Shown here: positions 11,353 to 21,478 of the stretch, one piece after another | How positions within the stretch are numbered: position 1 is the first letter of the stretch | How the letters are laid out: each line of letters starts with the position of its first letter | Assembly (NCBI GenBank): GCA_036250195.1 | Contig: JAVHZZ010000009.1 | Span: 46,849,061 to 46,913,060 of the forward strand | Source: Mixophyes australis | Lineage: Eukaryota > Chordata > Amphibia > Anura > Limnodynastidae | DNA: 64,000 nt | Direction: 5' to 3' | The notes under the pieces: generated by a model | What the model was told of the DNA's origin: nothing | Database searches by the model: none | What the model saw: only the letters and a program-made list of their open reading frames with translations | Position numbers and translations under genes: made by a program

Positions 11353-11633
11353 AGTAATGTCCAACTGGTCTTCCTAGCCAGTTTTTAAAGAGATCCGGAT
11401 GTGCCAATCAGCCAAGAGGCAATAGAGTAATTAAGTAATTAGCGAATAAATATGAGTACTGGTGATTGCACAACAATCCAACAGGCATGATGAAAAAAAA
11501 CAAAAGAAAACAATAGTGCACTAGTTGCAAAACAAAAAAGAGCTTGTTTGAACATATATAGAAAAATATATATAAATAGATCTGGTTGCATAAATATTAA
11601 TGGGTGATGTACATGGTATATAAATGAACAAAA

Positions 11634-11717
11634 ATAAATAAATAAATAAAAATAAAAATAAAAATAAAAATAAATAAAAAATATAAAAATAAAAATAAAA
11701 ATAAAAATAAAAATAAA
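11634..11717. repeat. AAATA-type microsatellite
   Basis: Runs of AAATA and AAAATA repeat for about 80 bases inside the Penelope 3' region. Confidence 0.9.
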
Positions 11718-11789
11718 GTGGGAATATGGTATAGCTGGCATATTATTCCCATTGTATCAATGTGTATAAGGACAAATATAGTGGATACA

Positions 11790-13247
11790 TTATGAGTGGA
11801 GAAAATAACCCAGGTCAAAATCCACATTCAATCCTTTTGGGATCAGGGTTTTAAGATTAAAAATCCATCTCGCCTCTTCTTTTGAAATGAGGGAAATGAA
11901 ATCTCCACCTCTCCAAGGTTTATGAACTTTACATATTCCTAAAAACTGAAGTTTAGTGTGGTCGTGGTTATGATGTTTAAGAAAATGAGATGATACGGTA
12001 TGATTGTCTAACTGATTGGTGATGTTGCGAAGGTGCTCTGAAATTCTAACATGAAGTTTCCGGATAGTACGCCCTACATATTGTAGTCCACACGGGCACT
12101 CCAACAGATAAACCACACCCATAGTATCACAGGTGATTTTGGTTTTGATCTGAAAGGAGTCACCTGTGGTATGAGATTGGAAGTTGGTGATGGGCTTTGT
12201 TCCCTTATGATTAATAGTTTTGCAAGCATGGCACCTATTGCAATAATAAAAGCCCTCACTTTTCTCTTCCAGCCAACTCTGTTGGCATTTTTCTGCAGTT
12301 GTTTTTGGAATGCAGCACATGACGAGCTTAGTGTTAAGCGAATCTGATTTTCTATAAATGATCCTTGGATGTCCGGGAAGGATGTCCTTCAGATGCTCAT
12401 CCATGCGTAATATGTGCCAATGCTTCCTTACAATTCTTTCAAGTTCTTTATGATTGGAATTGTATTTTGTGATGAGGGCCGGTGGTAAAGGATTTGAAAT
12501 GTCCTTATTTACTTTTGATGGAAGTAAGGTAGCTCTGTCCGTGTCTCTAACTTGTTCGAATGCTTTATGTATTTCAACATCATTATACTCTCTTTCAAGG
12601 AATCTAGTCTTTAAAACCTCAGATTGTTCCTCATATAGTGCCAGATTAGAGCAATTCCGTCTGATTCGAGAGAACTGTCCTTTTGGTATATTAGTGAGCC
12701 ATCTCTTCAAATGTCCACTAGATGCTGGGATGTACGAATTACAATCTACAGGTTTCAGATAAGTTTTAGTTTGTATACAATTGTCGACGATAGAAATGTC
12801 CAAATCTAAAAACTCAACTCTGGTATCACTAAACTGAGCGGTAAATTTGAGGTTGAGATCGTTCGTATTTAGATATTTAAGAAATTCTTGGAGTGTGTCC
12901 ACATTACCGGTCCATATACATAGCACATCGTCTATGTATCTGTACCATCCAAGAATGTGTGAACCATATGGGTTGTTATGCCAAATGGTAAGATTTTCCC
13001 AATGGGCCATGAACAGGTTCGCGTAACTGGGCGCGAACTTCGCACCCATCGCAGTCCCGCGAACCTGCTCATAGTATCCTCCATTAAACCAAAAATAGTT
13101 GTGATGTAATGTAAATTCAATAGCTTGCATGATAAACTGTATCTGATCAGTCGGGATACTTGTTTCTGTTGTGAGAATGTGCTGGACATGCTCACAGCCT
13201 GTCTCATGGTCAATGATGGTATAGAGTGAACAGACGTCACATGTCAT
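11790..13247 (-). pseudogene. Penelope-like reverse transcriptase with GIY-YIG endonuclease, C-terminal 485 codons
   Basis: This is the largest intact piece of the element's polyprotein. It holds reverse transcriptase motifs (RGTAMGAKFAPSYANLFM, then YRYIDDVLCIW with the catalytic Asp pair), a thumb-like Lys/Arg-rich part, a small Cys cluster (CNRCHAC), and near residue 385 the endonuclease signature GVVYLLECPCGLQYVGRT with a downstream RISEHL arginine. The endonuclease nicks DNA to prime reverse transcription. The frame is continuous with 13407-13799 except for one TGA at 13407-13409, so this ATG is not the natural start. Confidence 0.9.
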
Positions 13248-13406
13248 AAGTAAATATCCAGTTTGCCAAATTATATTTTGTAAAATCTGTAAGACATGAC
13301 CAGTATCACGGAGGTAACTCCTCTGTGTGATAACTGCGGGTTGTAAAAAAGTGTCAATATAACTAGAGAGGTGTGTAGTAAGTGAATCAATCCCGGATAT
13401 GATTGG

Positions 13407-14053
13407 TCAGCCAGGTGGGTGAGTGATGGATTTGTGGATTTTGGGTATACAGTATATAACCGGTAGTCGTGGATGTTGAGTGCTTAGAAACTGATGTTCT
13501 GCTTTGGTCAAAATACCTTGTTGGAGAGCTCTATTGAGAAGTACAGTGAGTTCTGCTTTATACTTCTGAGTGGGATCCCCCAATAATTTTCTATAGGTGG
13601 AGGTATCGTTTAGCTGGCTCTCTACCTCCAAAAGATATGAAGATTGATCCAGGAGGGTAATTCCACCCCCCTTATCTGCTGGTTTGATAACCAGATTTTT
13701 GTTGGATTGTAGATCTTTTAGAGCTCCTCTTTCCGGTTTGGTGATATTGTAAATTCTGTTCCTTGGCTGGATGTTGAGTTTGTCAAGATCATTCTCCATT
13801 AACTTTTGGAAGGTCTCTAAATATGGACCCTTGCAGTGTGTGGGAAAGAAGGTGGACTTAGGTTTTAGTTGAGTGTGATGATATAAAGTGGAAATGTCAT
13901 CTTTGTTAGACAGATTAGTTCCTGAAACGGATGGGCAAGGAAAAACTTCTTTAGTGTGAGATTTCTGATGAATTTATGCAAGTCTATATAGGTCTCAAAC
14001 TTGTTGAGTGGTCTATTGGGGGCAAATTTAAGGCCTTTACTTAGTAGATCCAT
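13407..14053 (-). pseudogene. Penelope-like reverse transcriptase, N-terminal part
   Basis: The piece at 13407-13799 carries LVIKPADKGGG, the DKG motif typical of Penelope-like reverse transcriptases, and LPVIYCIPKIHK. The piece at 13865-14053 carries LLSKGLKFAPNRPLNKFE, a conserved block upstream of it. The two are in different frames, with the shift near 13930. Confidence 0.85.
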
Positions 14054-14103
14054 TTGAGGTTTGGTTAGTGTTTGACTACTCAGATTAAATATACCTCTAG
14101 CTC

Positions 14104-15222
14104 CTATATTGGGCTCTGTATTGCATTCCGTGGATTTTTCTGTATTTTGGTTTTGGGCCTTGCTCCTTCTCTCTCTACTGACCTTAGATCCTCCTCGCTT
14201 TCCTCTCGTGATGATGATCTTTCCTTTCTCTTTCTGATGCTTTTTGGACTTGGAGGTGTATCCTGGATTCCTTGGGCTAGTTCTAAAAAATGCTCAATGA
14301 AATCATCTGCATCAGGTTCTTCAGGTTCAATTTCTCCCTGATGTGAATTGATGTGTTTAAGTTTGTCTAACAATGTTGACTGGTCCTTGGATAAAAGGTG
14401 CCGCGCTTCCTTAATGCCACTCTTGAAGCCTTCCTTGGCAGCTATATCCTGTCTATCCTGTTTGGTCCTAGGAGTGCCTAGAGGTGTTCCTAAATTCCGT
14501 TGGTCTAATGGTTTATAGACCCTATTGTAGGCTCTATATTTAGGTGGATTCCTAATAAAAGGAGATCTAGATACATTCAATCGGTGAGATCTCTTCTTTG
14601 GTGTATGATTGGATCTGCCATGTATAGTAGGTGTTGCAACTAGTTACTTGTTTTGAGATTGTGCATATATGTGAGAATGTGATTCTCTATTTGTTGGTAA
14701 TACATGATAACCATATTCTAGATCTTTGAGATCCCTCTGAAATTTCTTTCTTTTTAGGGCAATAATATCCTCTTCGATGCTTTGGATTTTAGTCGAGGTC
14801 AAACTTTCTAGATTTTTGAAATCTTCCAGATGTTCTATGGATTTAAGTTTTTCCCGTATGAGGTTCAGTTCCTCATCAATCTTGAGGAGGGACGAAGTTC
14901 TATTTTCAATGATGAGACTCATCAATGAGTGAGAACATGTATCCAATATACTGTTCCATTTGTTTAGGAAATCCTTATCCTCTGGGATAAAAGTGGGGGC
15001 CTTTTTAATTCTAAGGCCTCTGGGAATGATATTGTGTTCTATGTATTTAGTGAGGGTGGTGGATTCCCACCAATACTTAGTTTCTAAAGTGCGAAGTTTC
15101 TCATATCTGATATAATAGGAACAAAAATTATCATCCTCGACTTGTGGTGTTAGTACCCTCTCTTGTCTCGAAAAGATATCGCCCACCCTAACAAGCCTAT
15201 TATTCCTAATGATATGTATCAT
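14104..15222 (-). pseudogene. Penelope-like element N-terminal region
   Basis: Two pieces in the same frame (14644-15222 and 14104-14580) are separated by one TAA at 14644-14646. The first starts at an ATG 24 bases inside the element end and is rich in Leu/Glu/Lys with a likely coiled coil (about residues 95-170). The second is basic and Ser/Pro/Glu-rich. Neither has a catalytic motif. Position and frame make them the N-terminal part of the polyprotein or an upstream ORF. Confidence 0.7.
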
Positions 15223-15256
15223 TCCTACAAATGTGGATGGAGGATGTCCACTTGAT

Positions 15257-15761
15257 CCTGGTCCAGAATAGGAGGAGGAACTCTTGATGGAGAGGAGATT
15301 TTGTTGGTTACCATTGGTTTTAACAAGGAGACATGAAAGACATTTGGAATGCGTAGGGAAGGAGGTAGACTCAATCTGAAAGCTACCGGATTGATGACCT
15401 CAGAAATAGCGAACGGGCCAATGAACTTGGGAGAAAATTTCTTACTGGGAACCTTTAAACGAATGTTTTGAGTGGATAGCCATACCCTGTCACCGATAGA
15501 AAAACTTGGGCTTACTCTCCTCCTCTTATCATAAGATTTGTTGGAACGAATGGTTGCGCTCTTTAAATTCCTCTTGGTTTGTTCCCAAATAGAAGAGAAA
15601 TTACGAAACAATGAGTCCACTGCCGGAACTTCGGAAGGTGTAATTTGAAAGAAGGTGGGTAGTCTAGGATGGCAGCCATAAAGAACAAAAAAGGGGGAGT
15701 TAGAGATGGCCTCATGAAAATGATTGTTATGGGCGAACTCGGCCCAAGGGAGAAGGTCCAC
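15257..15761 (-). pseudogene. Sushi-like integrase C-terminal half
   Basis: The frame has LLPWAEFAHNN, a basic stretch and the GPY/F-type module (SPKFIGPFAI ... FHVSLLKP). It runs into the Penelope insertion and should continue to the chromodomain at 10212. The DDE glutamate (SNGSTERTNQ) lies just upstream at about 15830 in a broken frame. Confidence 0.85.
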
Positions 15762-15901
15762 CCAGTTATCTTGATTACTTTAGATAAATATTATTATGAA
15801 TTTTTCTAATTCTTGGTTGGTTCTCTCCGTAGACCCATTGGACTGGGGATGATATTCGGAGGAAAAATCAAGCTTAAATCCGGACTTACTGAATCTCTGA
15901 A

Positions 15902-16504
15902 TTACCTCCAAAATTTTGATATGAACTGTGACCCACGATCGGAAACAATATGTTGAGGACAGCCATGGAGGCGAAATATTTCTTTAATAAAAATATCGGC
16001 TAAGGAGGAGGAAGATGGAAGACCTTTAAAAGCAATAAAGTGAGCTGTTTTAGAGAAGTGATCCGTGACCACTAGCACCACAGTACAGGATTTGGAAGGT
16101 GGAAGGTCTGTGATAAAGTCCATCGAGATCTGTGACCACGGGTATTCAGGAATGGGTAATGGGAGCAAACATCCATAAGGTCTTTTCCTAGAGGTCTTGT
16201 GTTGAGCACATTTGGAACAAGCAGAAACAAATCTCTTCACATCTTCCAGAAAAGAAGGCCACCAGTAACTTCGGGACAACAAGTCCCAGGTTTTGCGGAT
16301 GCCAGCGTGCCCAGCCAAGAGAGAGCGATGAGCCCAGCTGAGGAGTTGAGTGCGTAGACGTAGCAAGATGAATGTTTTGCCCGGAGGACAACCCTTGCTA
16401 AGGTGTGTAGTTGCCAAAACTCGACAGGGGTCTACAATGAATTTATTGTCCTCCAAAGGTTCCATATCAGCTGTATCAAAAGAGCGAGATAAGGCCGTCT
16501 TCAT
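15902..16504 (-). pseudogene. Sushi-like integrase, zinc-binding and catalytic core
   Basis: The frame shows the HHCC-type region (AGHAGIRKTWDLLSRSYWWP ... CSKCAQHK) and the first two acidic residues of the catalytic triad (SMDFITDLP and IVSDRGSQF). Integrase joins the element's cDNA to the host genome. The frame is interrupted before the catalytic Glu and again before the C-terminal half. Confidence 0.85.
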
Positions 16505-16669
16505 GTTCTTGGATCCAGAGTGAAAAGTGATGTTAAAATCAAAACGTGAGAAGAATAAGGACCACCTTGCTTGTCGAGGGTTTAGACAACGGGCAGTACG
16601 TAAGTACAGTAAATTCTTGTGATCGGTATATATGGTGATTGGAAATCATGCCCCTTCTAGTAGATGTCT

Positions 16670-16984
16670 TCATTCGGAGAGAGCCAACTTGATGGCCAGG
16701 AGCTCCTTGTCGCCAATCCCATAATTCCTTTCCGCAGGTAACAAGCAACGGGAAAAGAATCCGCAATTATGAAGTTTGCCAGAAGGGCTCCGTTGTGAAA
16801 GTACGGCTCCAGTACCAACGGAAGACGCATCTACCTCTAGGATAAAAGGACGTGAACAATCAGGCTGTTGCAGAATGGGTGTAGATGAGAAGAGAGACTT
16901 TAATGATATGAAGGCTTGGATAGCCTCAGTGGACCATACGCTAGCATCAGCAGATTTACAGGTCAATGCAGTGATGGGAGCCAC
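16670..16984 (-). pseudogene. Sushi-like RNase H
   Basis: The frame has FILEVDASSVGTGAVLSQ with the first catalytic Asp and ERNYGIGDKELLAI with the catalytic Glu. It is in the same frame as the reverse transcriptase and is cut off from it by one TAG at 17072-17074 (a Trp position in the family). More stops follow 16670. Confidence 0.85.
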
Positions 16985-17071
16985 CAGAGAAGAATAACCT
17001 TTGATAAACTGATGATGGTAATTGGAGAATCCTAGGAAGCGTTGGGTAGCCTTAAGACCTGAAGGTTGGGG

Positions 17072-17560
17072 CTAGTCAAGTATGGCTTTCAGTTTGGTGG
17101 GATCCATCTGCAGTCTGGTGCCAGAAATAATATATCCCAGGAAAGGAATTTGTTTCTGCTCGAAGGTGCATTTCTCTAATTTGCAGAAAAGATGATTTTT
17201 TCGGATACGAGAGAGAACCTCTAATACATGACTGCGATGAGATACTAGATCTTGAGAAAAGATGAGGATGTCGTCCAAGTAGATGACTACGGATTGATAC
17301 AGGAGATCTTGAAAGAGCTCAATCATAAAGCCCTGAAAGATAGCCGGGGCATTACATAACCCGAAGGGCATGACCAGGTATTCAAAGTGGCCGTCTCGGG
17401 TGTTGAACGCTGTTTTCCATTCATCCCCCTCCTTAATGCGCATGAGGTTATACGCTCCTCTAAGATCTAGTTTAGAGAAGATGGTGGCACCCTTAATACG
17501 GTCGAACAATTCAGAAATCAATGGCAGAGGATACTGATTTTTAATGGTAATAGCATTCAT
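17072..17560 (-). pseudogene. Sushi-like reverse transcriptase
   Basis: The frame holds [40 protein letters not shown] and VVIYLDDIL, the palm motifs of Ty3/gypsy reverse transcriptase. The segment that normally precedes it (the GGLRPCIDYR block) is missing, with a frame change at about 17560-17575. Upstream linker sequence to the protease is spread over several frames (17577-17905). Confidence 0.9.
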
Positions 17561-18031
17561 CTTTCTTTTTTACGAAGAAGAAGCCAGCCCCAGCTGGGGA
17601 GGCAGACTTGCGGATGAAGCCCCTTTTTAGATTTTCTTGGACATACTCCTCCATAGCCTTAGACTCCAGAAGAGAAAGGGGGTAAACACGGCCCCTAGGA
17701 ATAGGTTTACCAGGTATAAGATCAATGCCACAATACCAGATTTTGTGAGGAGGGAGTCTTGTGGCCTCTTGTTGACAAAAACATAAGAGAAGGTTTGGTA
17801 TGGTTCAGGCAGAAGAGACACTGGAAATGTTTGGGAACGTCTGGGGATGTCTGCAGGGACCACCTTCTGGAGACAATGAGAGAAGCAGAACTGTCCCCAG
17901 GACAATATGTGACCTGATTTCTAGTCTAGGGTGGGAGAATGGAGACGAAGCCATGGAAGTCCTAGGATGACTGGTTTGGTAGATCTCTGAATTACCAGAA
18001 AGGAAATCTTTTCCTGATGAAGCGCTCCGAC

Positions 18032-18358
18032 CTAGAGAAGGAGGGGAATGGTGCGTACCAGAATAGACCCCTCAGGAATTCTTCTCCCATCAATGGTCAG
18101 CAGTGAGATGGGTTGTTCCAAGGTTTGTGTGGGAATGGAGAATTGTTTGACTACTGTGGCTGAGATGAAATTTCCTGCGGCTCCGGAGTCAAGAAGCACA
18201 GACTGTGTGAAAGTATTATGTCCTAACTGAAGGGAAATAGGAATAGTAAGGCAATCATTACTACAAGGAACTGACTGACACTGAGAGAAGAGGCCCAATG
18301 ATACAGCTCCCGAACTCGTTAGGCCCTGTCGTTTCCCGGACGTTTGGGACAAGAACAT
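18032..18358 (-). pseudogene. Sushi-like aspartic protease (start of pol)
   Basis: The frame contains VLLDSGAAGNFIS, the active-site block of retroelement aspartic proteases (DSG). It overlaps the end of gag in the -1 frame and is entered by ribosomal frameshifting at 18331-18337. It stops at 18032. Confidence 0.85.
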
Positions 18359-18999
18359 AGAAGATGGTCAACTTCTCCACAATACAGACACAACTTGTTC
18401 TGAAATCTCCTCTCCCTCTCCTCGGCCGACAGGCGGGTTCTCCCCAGTTGCATAGGTTCTTCAGGAGGAAGAACAGGTGTTTGGAAGTTGGGGGCCAAGC
18501 GAATCATACTGTGCCGAGATTGTTCTTTCTCTGAACTACGCTCCTTGAAACGCAAATCAACCTTGACACAGAGGGAGATGATATCATCCAAAGACGTAGG
18601 GAGTTCCCATGATACCAGCTCGTCTTTGATCCGGTCTGAAAGGCCCTGCCAGAACGTAGCCACTAGAGCCACTTTAGCTATTTCGGAAGGGAAGTTCCCT
18701 GGCAACAGCTCAAATTGTATGGAGCATTGATTTAAAAATCCTCTACAATATTTGGGGTCCCCATCGTACTTAGGTGGATTAGGTATCCGTAACTGCGTGG
18801 AAGCAGCTGCCGCTACGGGCGGTGGTTCTGGGGCTGCAACCGCCAGCGCAGGTGGTCCGCTAGCCACCAAGGTGTTCTGGACAACATCCAACCGAGTAGA
18901 TAAACTATTGAGGAATTTTAAAAGTTGCTCTTGGTTAGCATCTTGCTTATCCATCCTTCCCACTAAATGCTCCAACAGATCTTTTGCCGCTGAATCCAT
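18319..18999 (-). CDS. Sushi-like Gag, with an internal in-frame deletion
   Basis: The 226-codon frame starts at an ATG (18997-18999) only 13 bases after the 5' LTR. It has a coiled-coil N-terminus, a Pro/Ala linker, PPKYDGDPKYCRGFLNQCS (capsid start), FWQGLSDRIKDEL, and a C-terminal zinc knuckle CLYCGEVDHLLCSC (CX2CX4HX4C). In the sushi group about 70 residues lie between the capsid blocks KVA and LVATFWQGL; here they are adjacent, so the capsid middle is lost without breaking the frame. Confidence 0.9.
   Translation of the reverse strand: MDSAAKDLLEHLVGRMDKQDANQEQLLKFLNSLSTRLDVVQNTLVASGPPALAVAAPEPPPVAAAASTQLRIPNPPKYDGDPKYCRGFLNQCSIQFELLPGNFPSEIAKVALVATFWQGLSDRIKDELVSWELPTSLDDIISLCVKVDLRFKERSSEKEQSRHSMIRLAPNFQTPVLPPEEPMQLGRTRLSAEERERRFQNKLCLYCGEVDHLLCSCPKRPGNDRA
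18331..18337 (-). promoter_or_regulatory. -1 ribosomal frameshift site GGGAAAC (gag-pol)
   Basis: In the gag frame the minus strand reads G GGA AAC, a canonical slippery heptamer, just before the gag stop at 18319-18321. Slipping back one base enters the protease frame exactly. The same heptamer is used by PEG10, the mammalian gene derived from a sushi-type element. Confidence 0.85.
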
Positions 19000-19000
19000 G

Positions 19001-19010
19001 GTCAGAGCAA
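19001..19010 (-). other. Self-priming type primer binding site of the sushi-like element
   Basis: Two bases after the 5' LTR the minus strand reads TTGCTCTGAC. This is the exact complement of GTCAGAGCAA, which lies in the LTR at 19352-19361, at the predicted RNA 5' end. No match to a tRNA 3' end (TGG...) is present. This is the arrangement described for self-priming Tf1/sushi elements. Confidence 0.75.
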
Positions 19011-19012
19011 AC

Positions 19013-19510
19013 TGTAACAGATACTGGATTACTATTACTAATCTTGATTAGCGCTGGCTTACCTGAGGTGCAGAGTCAAGGCGGGGTGGGCTTCGCTGCC
19101 AGGAGTCGCAGGTCGGGGTCCTCAGGTTCGCCCCAAGATGTAGTGCAGTGGAAGATGCGGAGTCAATCAAGCCAGGGTCGGTACACGGGTCACAAGAGTA
19201 GAGGGATAGTCAGCAAGCCGGGTCGCTACACAGGGGTTGGAGAGCCAGGATAGTCTAACAAGCAGAGATCAGAACACAGGAAGACACAGGAGACTGGAAG
19301 ACACAGCAATCCACGATGCACAGCAGCCAGGAGCAGGTAAGTGGTAACTTGTTGCTCTGACAAGGCTGCAGTGTCCAGGTAAGCTTAATATAGACTGTGG
19401 ATAGTAAAAGCCGCCTCCCAGCCACGATCATGTGACCACCCAAACCAGGAAGTGCTGCTGTACACAGAGACAGGAAAATCAGCAGCAGGAAAGCAAGTAA
19501 GTTTGTGACA
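19013..19510 (-). repeat. 5' LTR of the sushi-like element
   Basis: The LTR has TG...CA ends and matches 9469-9997. A TATA-type box (CTATATTAAGC, 19383-19393 as GCTTAATATAG on the plus strand) precedes the predicted start site at 19361 by about 30 bases. Confidence 0.95.
19383..19393 (-). promoter_or_regulatory. TATA box of the sushi-like LTR
   Basis: The minus strand has a TATATTAAG-type box about 31 bases before the GTCAGAGCAA block. The right LTR carries CTATATTAAGC, the left LTR the same core. Confidence 0.7.
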
Positions 19511-19515
19511 CTGTC

Positions 19516-20073
19516 TGACTGCATTATGCCAATGGTGAAGTTTGGTGGAGAAGGGATAATGGTATGGGGCTTGGCTAGGCTCTTTATTTCCAGTGAAGGG
19601 CAATCTTAATCTTTCAGGATATCAAGTCATTTTGGACACTGCTATGCTTCCAACTTTGTGGCAACATTTTGGGGAAGGCTCTTTTCTAAACCAAAATGAC
19701 TGACCCAGTGCACAAAGCAAGGACTTCAAAGACATGGTTTGATGAGTTTGGTGTGGAAGAACTTGGCTGGCCCACACAAACCTTGACCTCAACTCCATCA
19801 AATACCTTTGGGATGAACTAGAACAGATATTGCTAGCCAGGCCTTCTCATCCAACATCAGTGCCTGACCTCATAAATGTTCTATAGAATGAATGGGCACA
19901 AATTCTCAAAGAAACACTCCAACTTCTTGTGGGAAGCCATCAAAGAAGAGTGGAAGCTGTTATCGCTGCAAAACGTGGAAGGACTCGATATTAAAGTATA
20001 TGTATTTGAATAGAATGTAATTAAACTCCCTATTGGTGTAATGGTCAAGCGTCCAAACACATTTGTCCATATA

Positions 20074-20076
<3 letters not shown>
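19516..20076 (+). pseudogene. 3' part of the Tc1-like transposon, transposase remnant
   Basis: Reading in three frames gives VKFGGEGIMVWG, then LNSIKYLWDELEQILLARPS and RRVEAVIAAKRG, the C-terminal half of a Tc1 transposase including the region around the catalytic Glu, with many breaks. The right end (AAACACATTTGTCCATATAGTA) is a Tc1-type terminal repeat, next to a TA run. Together with 9250-9463 it forms the host of the LTR element. Confidence 0.85.

Positions 20077-20108
<32 letters not shown>
20073..20108. repeat. TA microsatellite
   Basis: About 16 TA units join the Tc1 right end to the left remnant of hAT copy A. Confidence 0.9.
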
Positions 20109-20796
20109 TATACTAATTCATCCCGGACAGAGACAGCATCTCCTGCATGTTATTGTCATTTTTTAAAAAGTTTTGTACCACCAAGTCGATTGTGTGAGCA
20201 AAACAGGGAATGTGATGGAATTTACCCTGCTGTAATGCCCTAACAATATTGGTGGCATTATTAGAAATCACATATCCTCAGGAGAGTCCAAGTAGGATAA
20301 GCCATGTTGCAATGACATCCCTTAGTTTTTCAAACAGGTTGTCAGCGGTATTACCTCTGGCCTTGTCTCGTCTCTGATAACCACCTCTCACTCCCGCCTT
20401 CAAGACTTCTCCCGTGCTGCTCCCCAATTATGGAATTTCCCATCACGCTCAATCAGACTTTCACACAGCCTTCAAATATTTAGATGCTCTTTGAAAGCCC
20501 ATCTCTTTTTAGAGGTGAGTTTATCCTCGATAATACCATTCACACTAAAGCACCATCGTAAGTATCCCAATTTTCACTCTGAGCCACAATTGCTCCTCTT
20601 GTTTAAGCTGTGCCCTATTTCATTTAGAATGTAAGCTCTCTAATGAGCAGGGTCCTCCATAACCTTTGTTTTCATGTCTCCATTCATTTTGTCGACCTTG
20701 TCTATTCTTGTTTTACGTATGTCTTCTTTTATGTATGTCCTTGTCTTCCCTACCATACGGAGCTTGTGGAGTACTGTGGTGCCTTACAAATCTACG

Positions 20797-20827
<31 letters not shown>

Positions 20828-21478
20828 GCCTCTTAGTGAAGCAGATGATACACAAAGTTGCCTGCCTCTGAAAAATGTGACATTCTTGGGTACATGCTGC
20901 TGCTGTTCCTGCTGGTGAAGGTGAATCACTGTCACAATCATATAATCTTTAGTTTGCCTAGTTCCGCCTTTCCACATATCTGTGGTTAAGTGTACAGTGG
21001 GTAGAATGGCATTTTGTAGCCCAATAATTACATTTTTACAAACCTTCTGGTAGAGATGAGGAATAGCTTTTCTAGTAAAATGCTGTTGTGTTATAATTTG
21101 GTAACGGGGATACATGACCTCAAGTAACTGTCTAACTGTTGCATTAATAGTGGATATTGGATGCAGATCTAATACTAACATATTCGTCTGTGATCCGCTT
21201 TGTGACTCTGAGACACCTTTCATACTTGCTTCCTCTTGCAACGGATTGTTTAACAGTCAATTGTTGTAAACTACTAGTAGTTTTCTTCTTGGACTGCTTC
21301 TGGGTTGAAGATCCACACCCAGCAGCAGGAGCAGCAGCAGTGGGCCAACGCTCAAGGATTCTTCTGAGGAGTCCTGGATAGGGGAGGAGTCATCTCGTCT
21401 TAGAAACTTGGATACAGGACTAACTCAGATCACTTGTGAGGATATTGATGATGAATGTGTTGGGGGTGTAGTTTGCAG
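20109..21478 (-). pseudogene. hAT transposase remnant, copy A (left part)
   Basis: Minus-strand pieces match the transposase of copy B. The clearest is at about 20830-21241 (LEVMYPRYQI, HFTRKAIPHLYQKV, PTVHLTTDMWKGG), the block before and around the first catalytic Asp. Bases 20109-20350 match the region around the second Asp. The copy is cut at 20109 by the TA run, interrupted by a LINE end (20359-20828), and split at 21478 by copy C. It continues at 32585. Confidence 0.85.
20359..20828 (+). mobile_element. LINE 3' end (L2/CR1-like) with ATA-repeat tail
   Basis: The sequence interrupts hAT copy A and is flanked by cctct (20354-20358 and 20829-20833). It has the last part of a LINE ORF2 (a block reading like LHSRLQDFSRAAPQLWN), a 3' UTR with GTAAGCTCTCTAATGAGCAG and a tail of ATA repeats (20797-20826). 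Short microsatellite tails are typical of L2/CR1-type LINEs. It is 5' truncated. Confidence 0.75.

Larger units (their letters stand above)
10213..15246 (-). mobile_element. Penelope-like element, Neptune type
   Basis: The element is bounded by the 10-base duplication tccacttgat (10203-10212 and 15247-15256). On the minus strand it encodes an N-terminal coiled-coil region, a reverse transcriptase with the RGTAMGAKFAPSYANLFM and YIDD motifs, and a C-terminal GIY-YIG endonuclease. This combination defines GIY-YIG Penelope-like elements, and Neptune is the amphibian and fish lineage. Two in-frame stops (14644-14646, 13407-13409) and two frameshifts (between 14104 and 14053, and near 13930) inactivate it. 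Its 3' part (10213-11789) is non-coding and holds a tandem duplication, a hammerhead-like motif and an A-rich repeat. Confidence 0.9.
9469..19510 (-). mobile_element. Sushi-like Ty3/gypsy (chromovirus) LTR retrotransposon
   Basis: The element lies on the minus strand with LTRs at both ends (19013-19510 is the 5' LTR, 9469-9997 the 3' LTR), a 5-bp target duplication, gag, a -1 frameshift site, protease, reverse transcriptase, RNase H, integrase and a C-terminal chromodomain. Domain wording ([47 protein letters not shown]) is that of the sushi group of fish and amphibians. It is broken by nonsense and frameshift changes and by a Penelope-like insertion at 10213-15246. The two LTRs differ by point changes and by a block of about 45 bases found only in the left copy, so the insertion is not recent. 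Confidence 0.95.
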
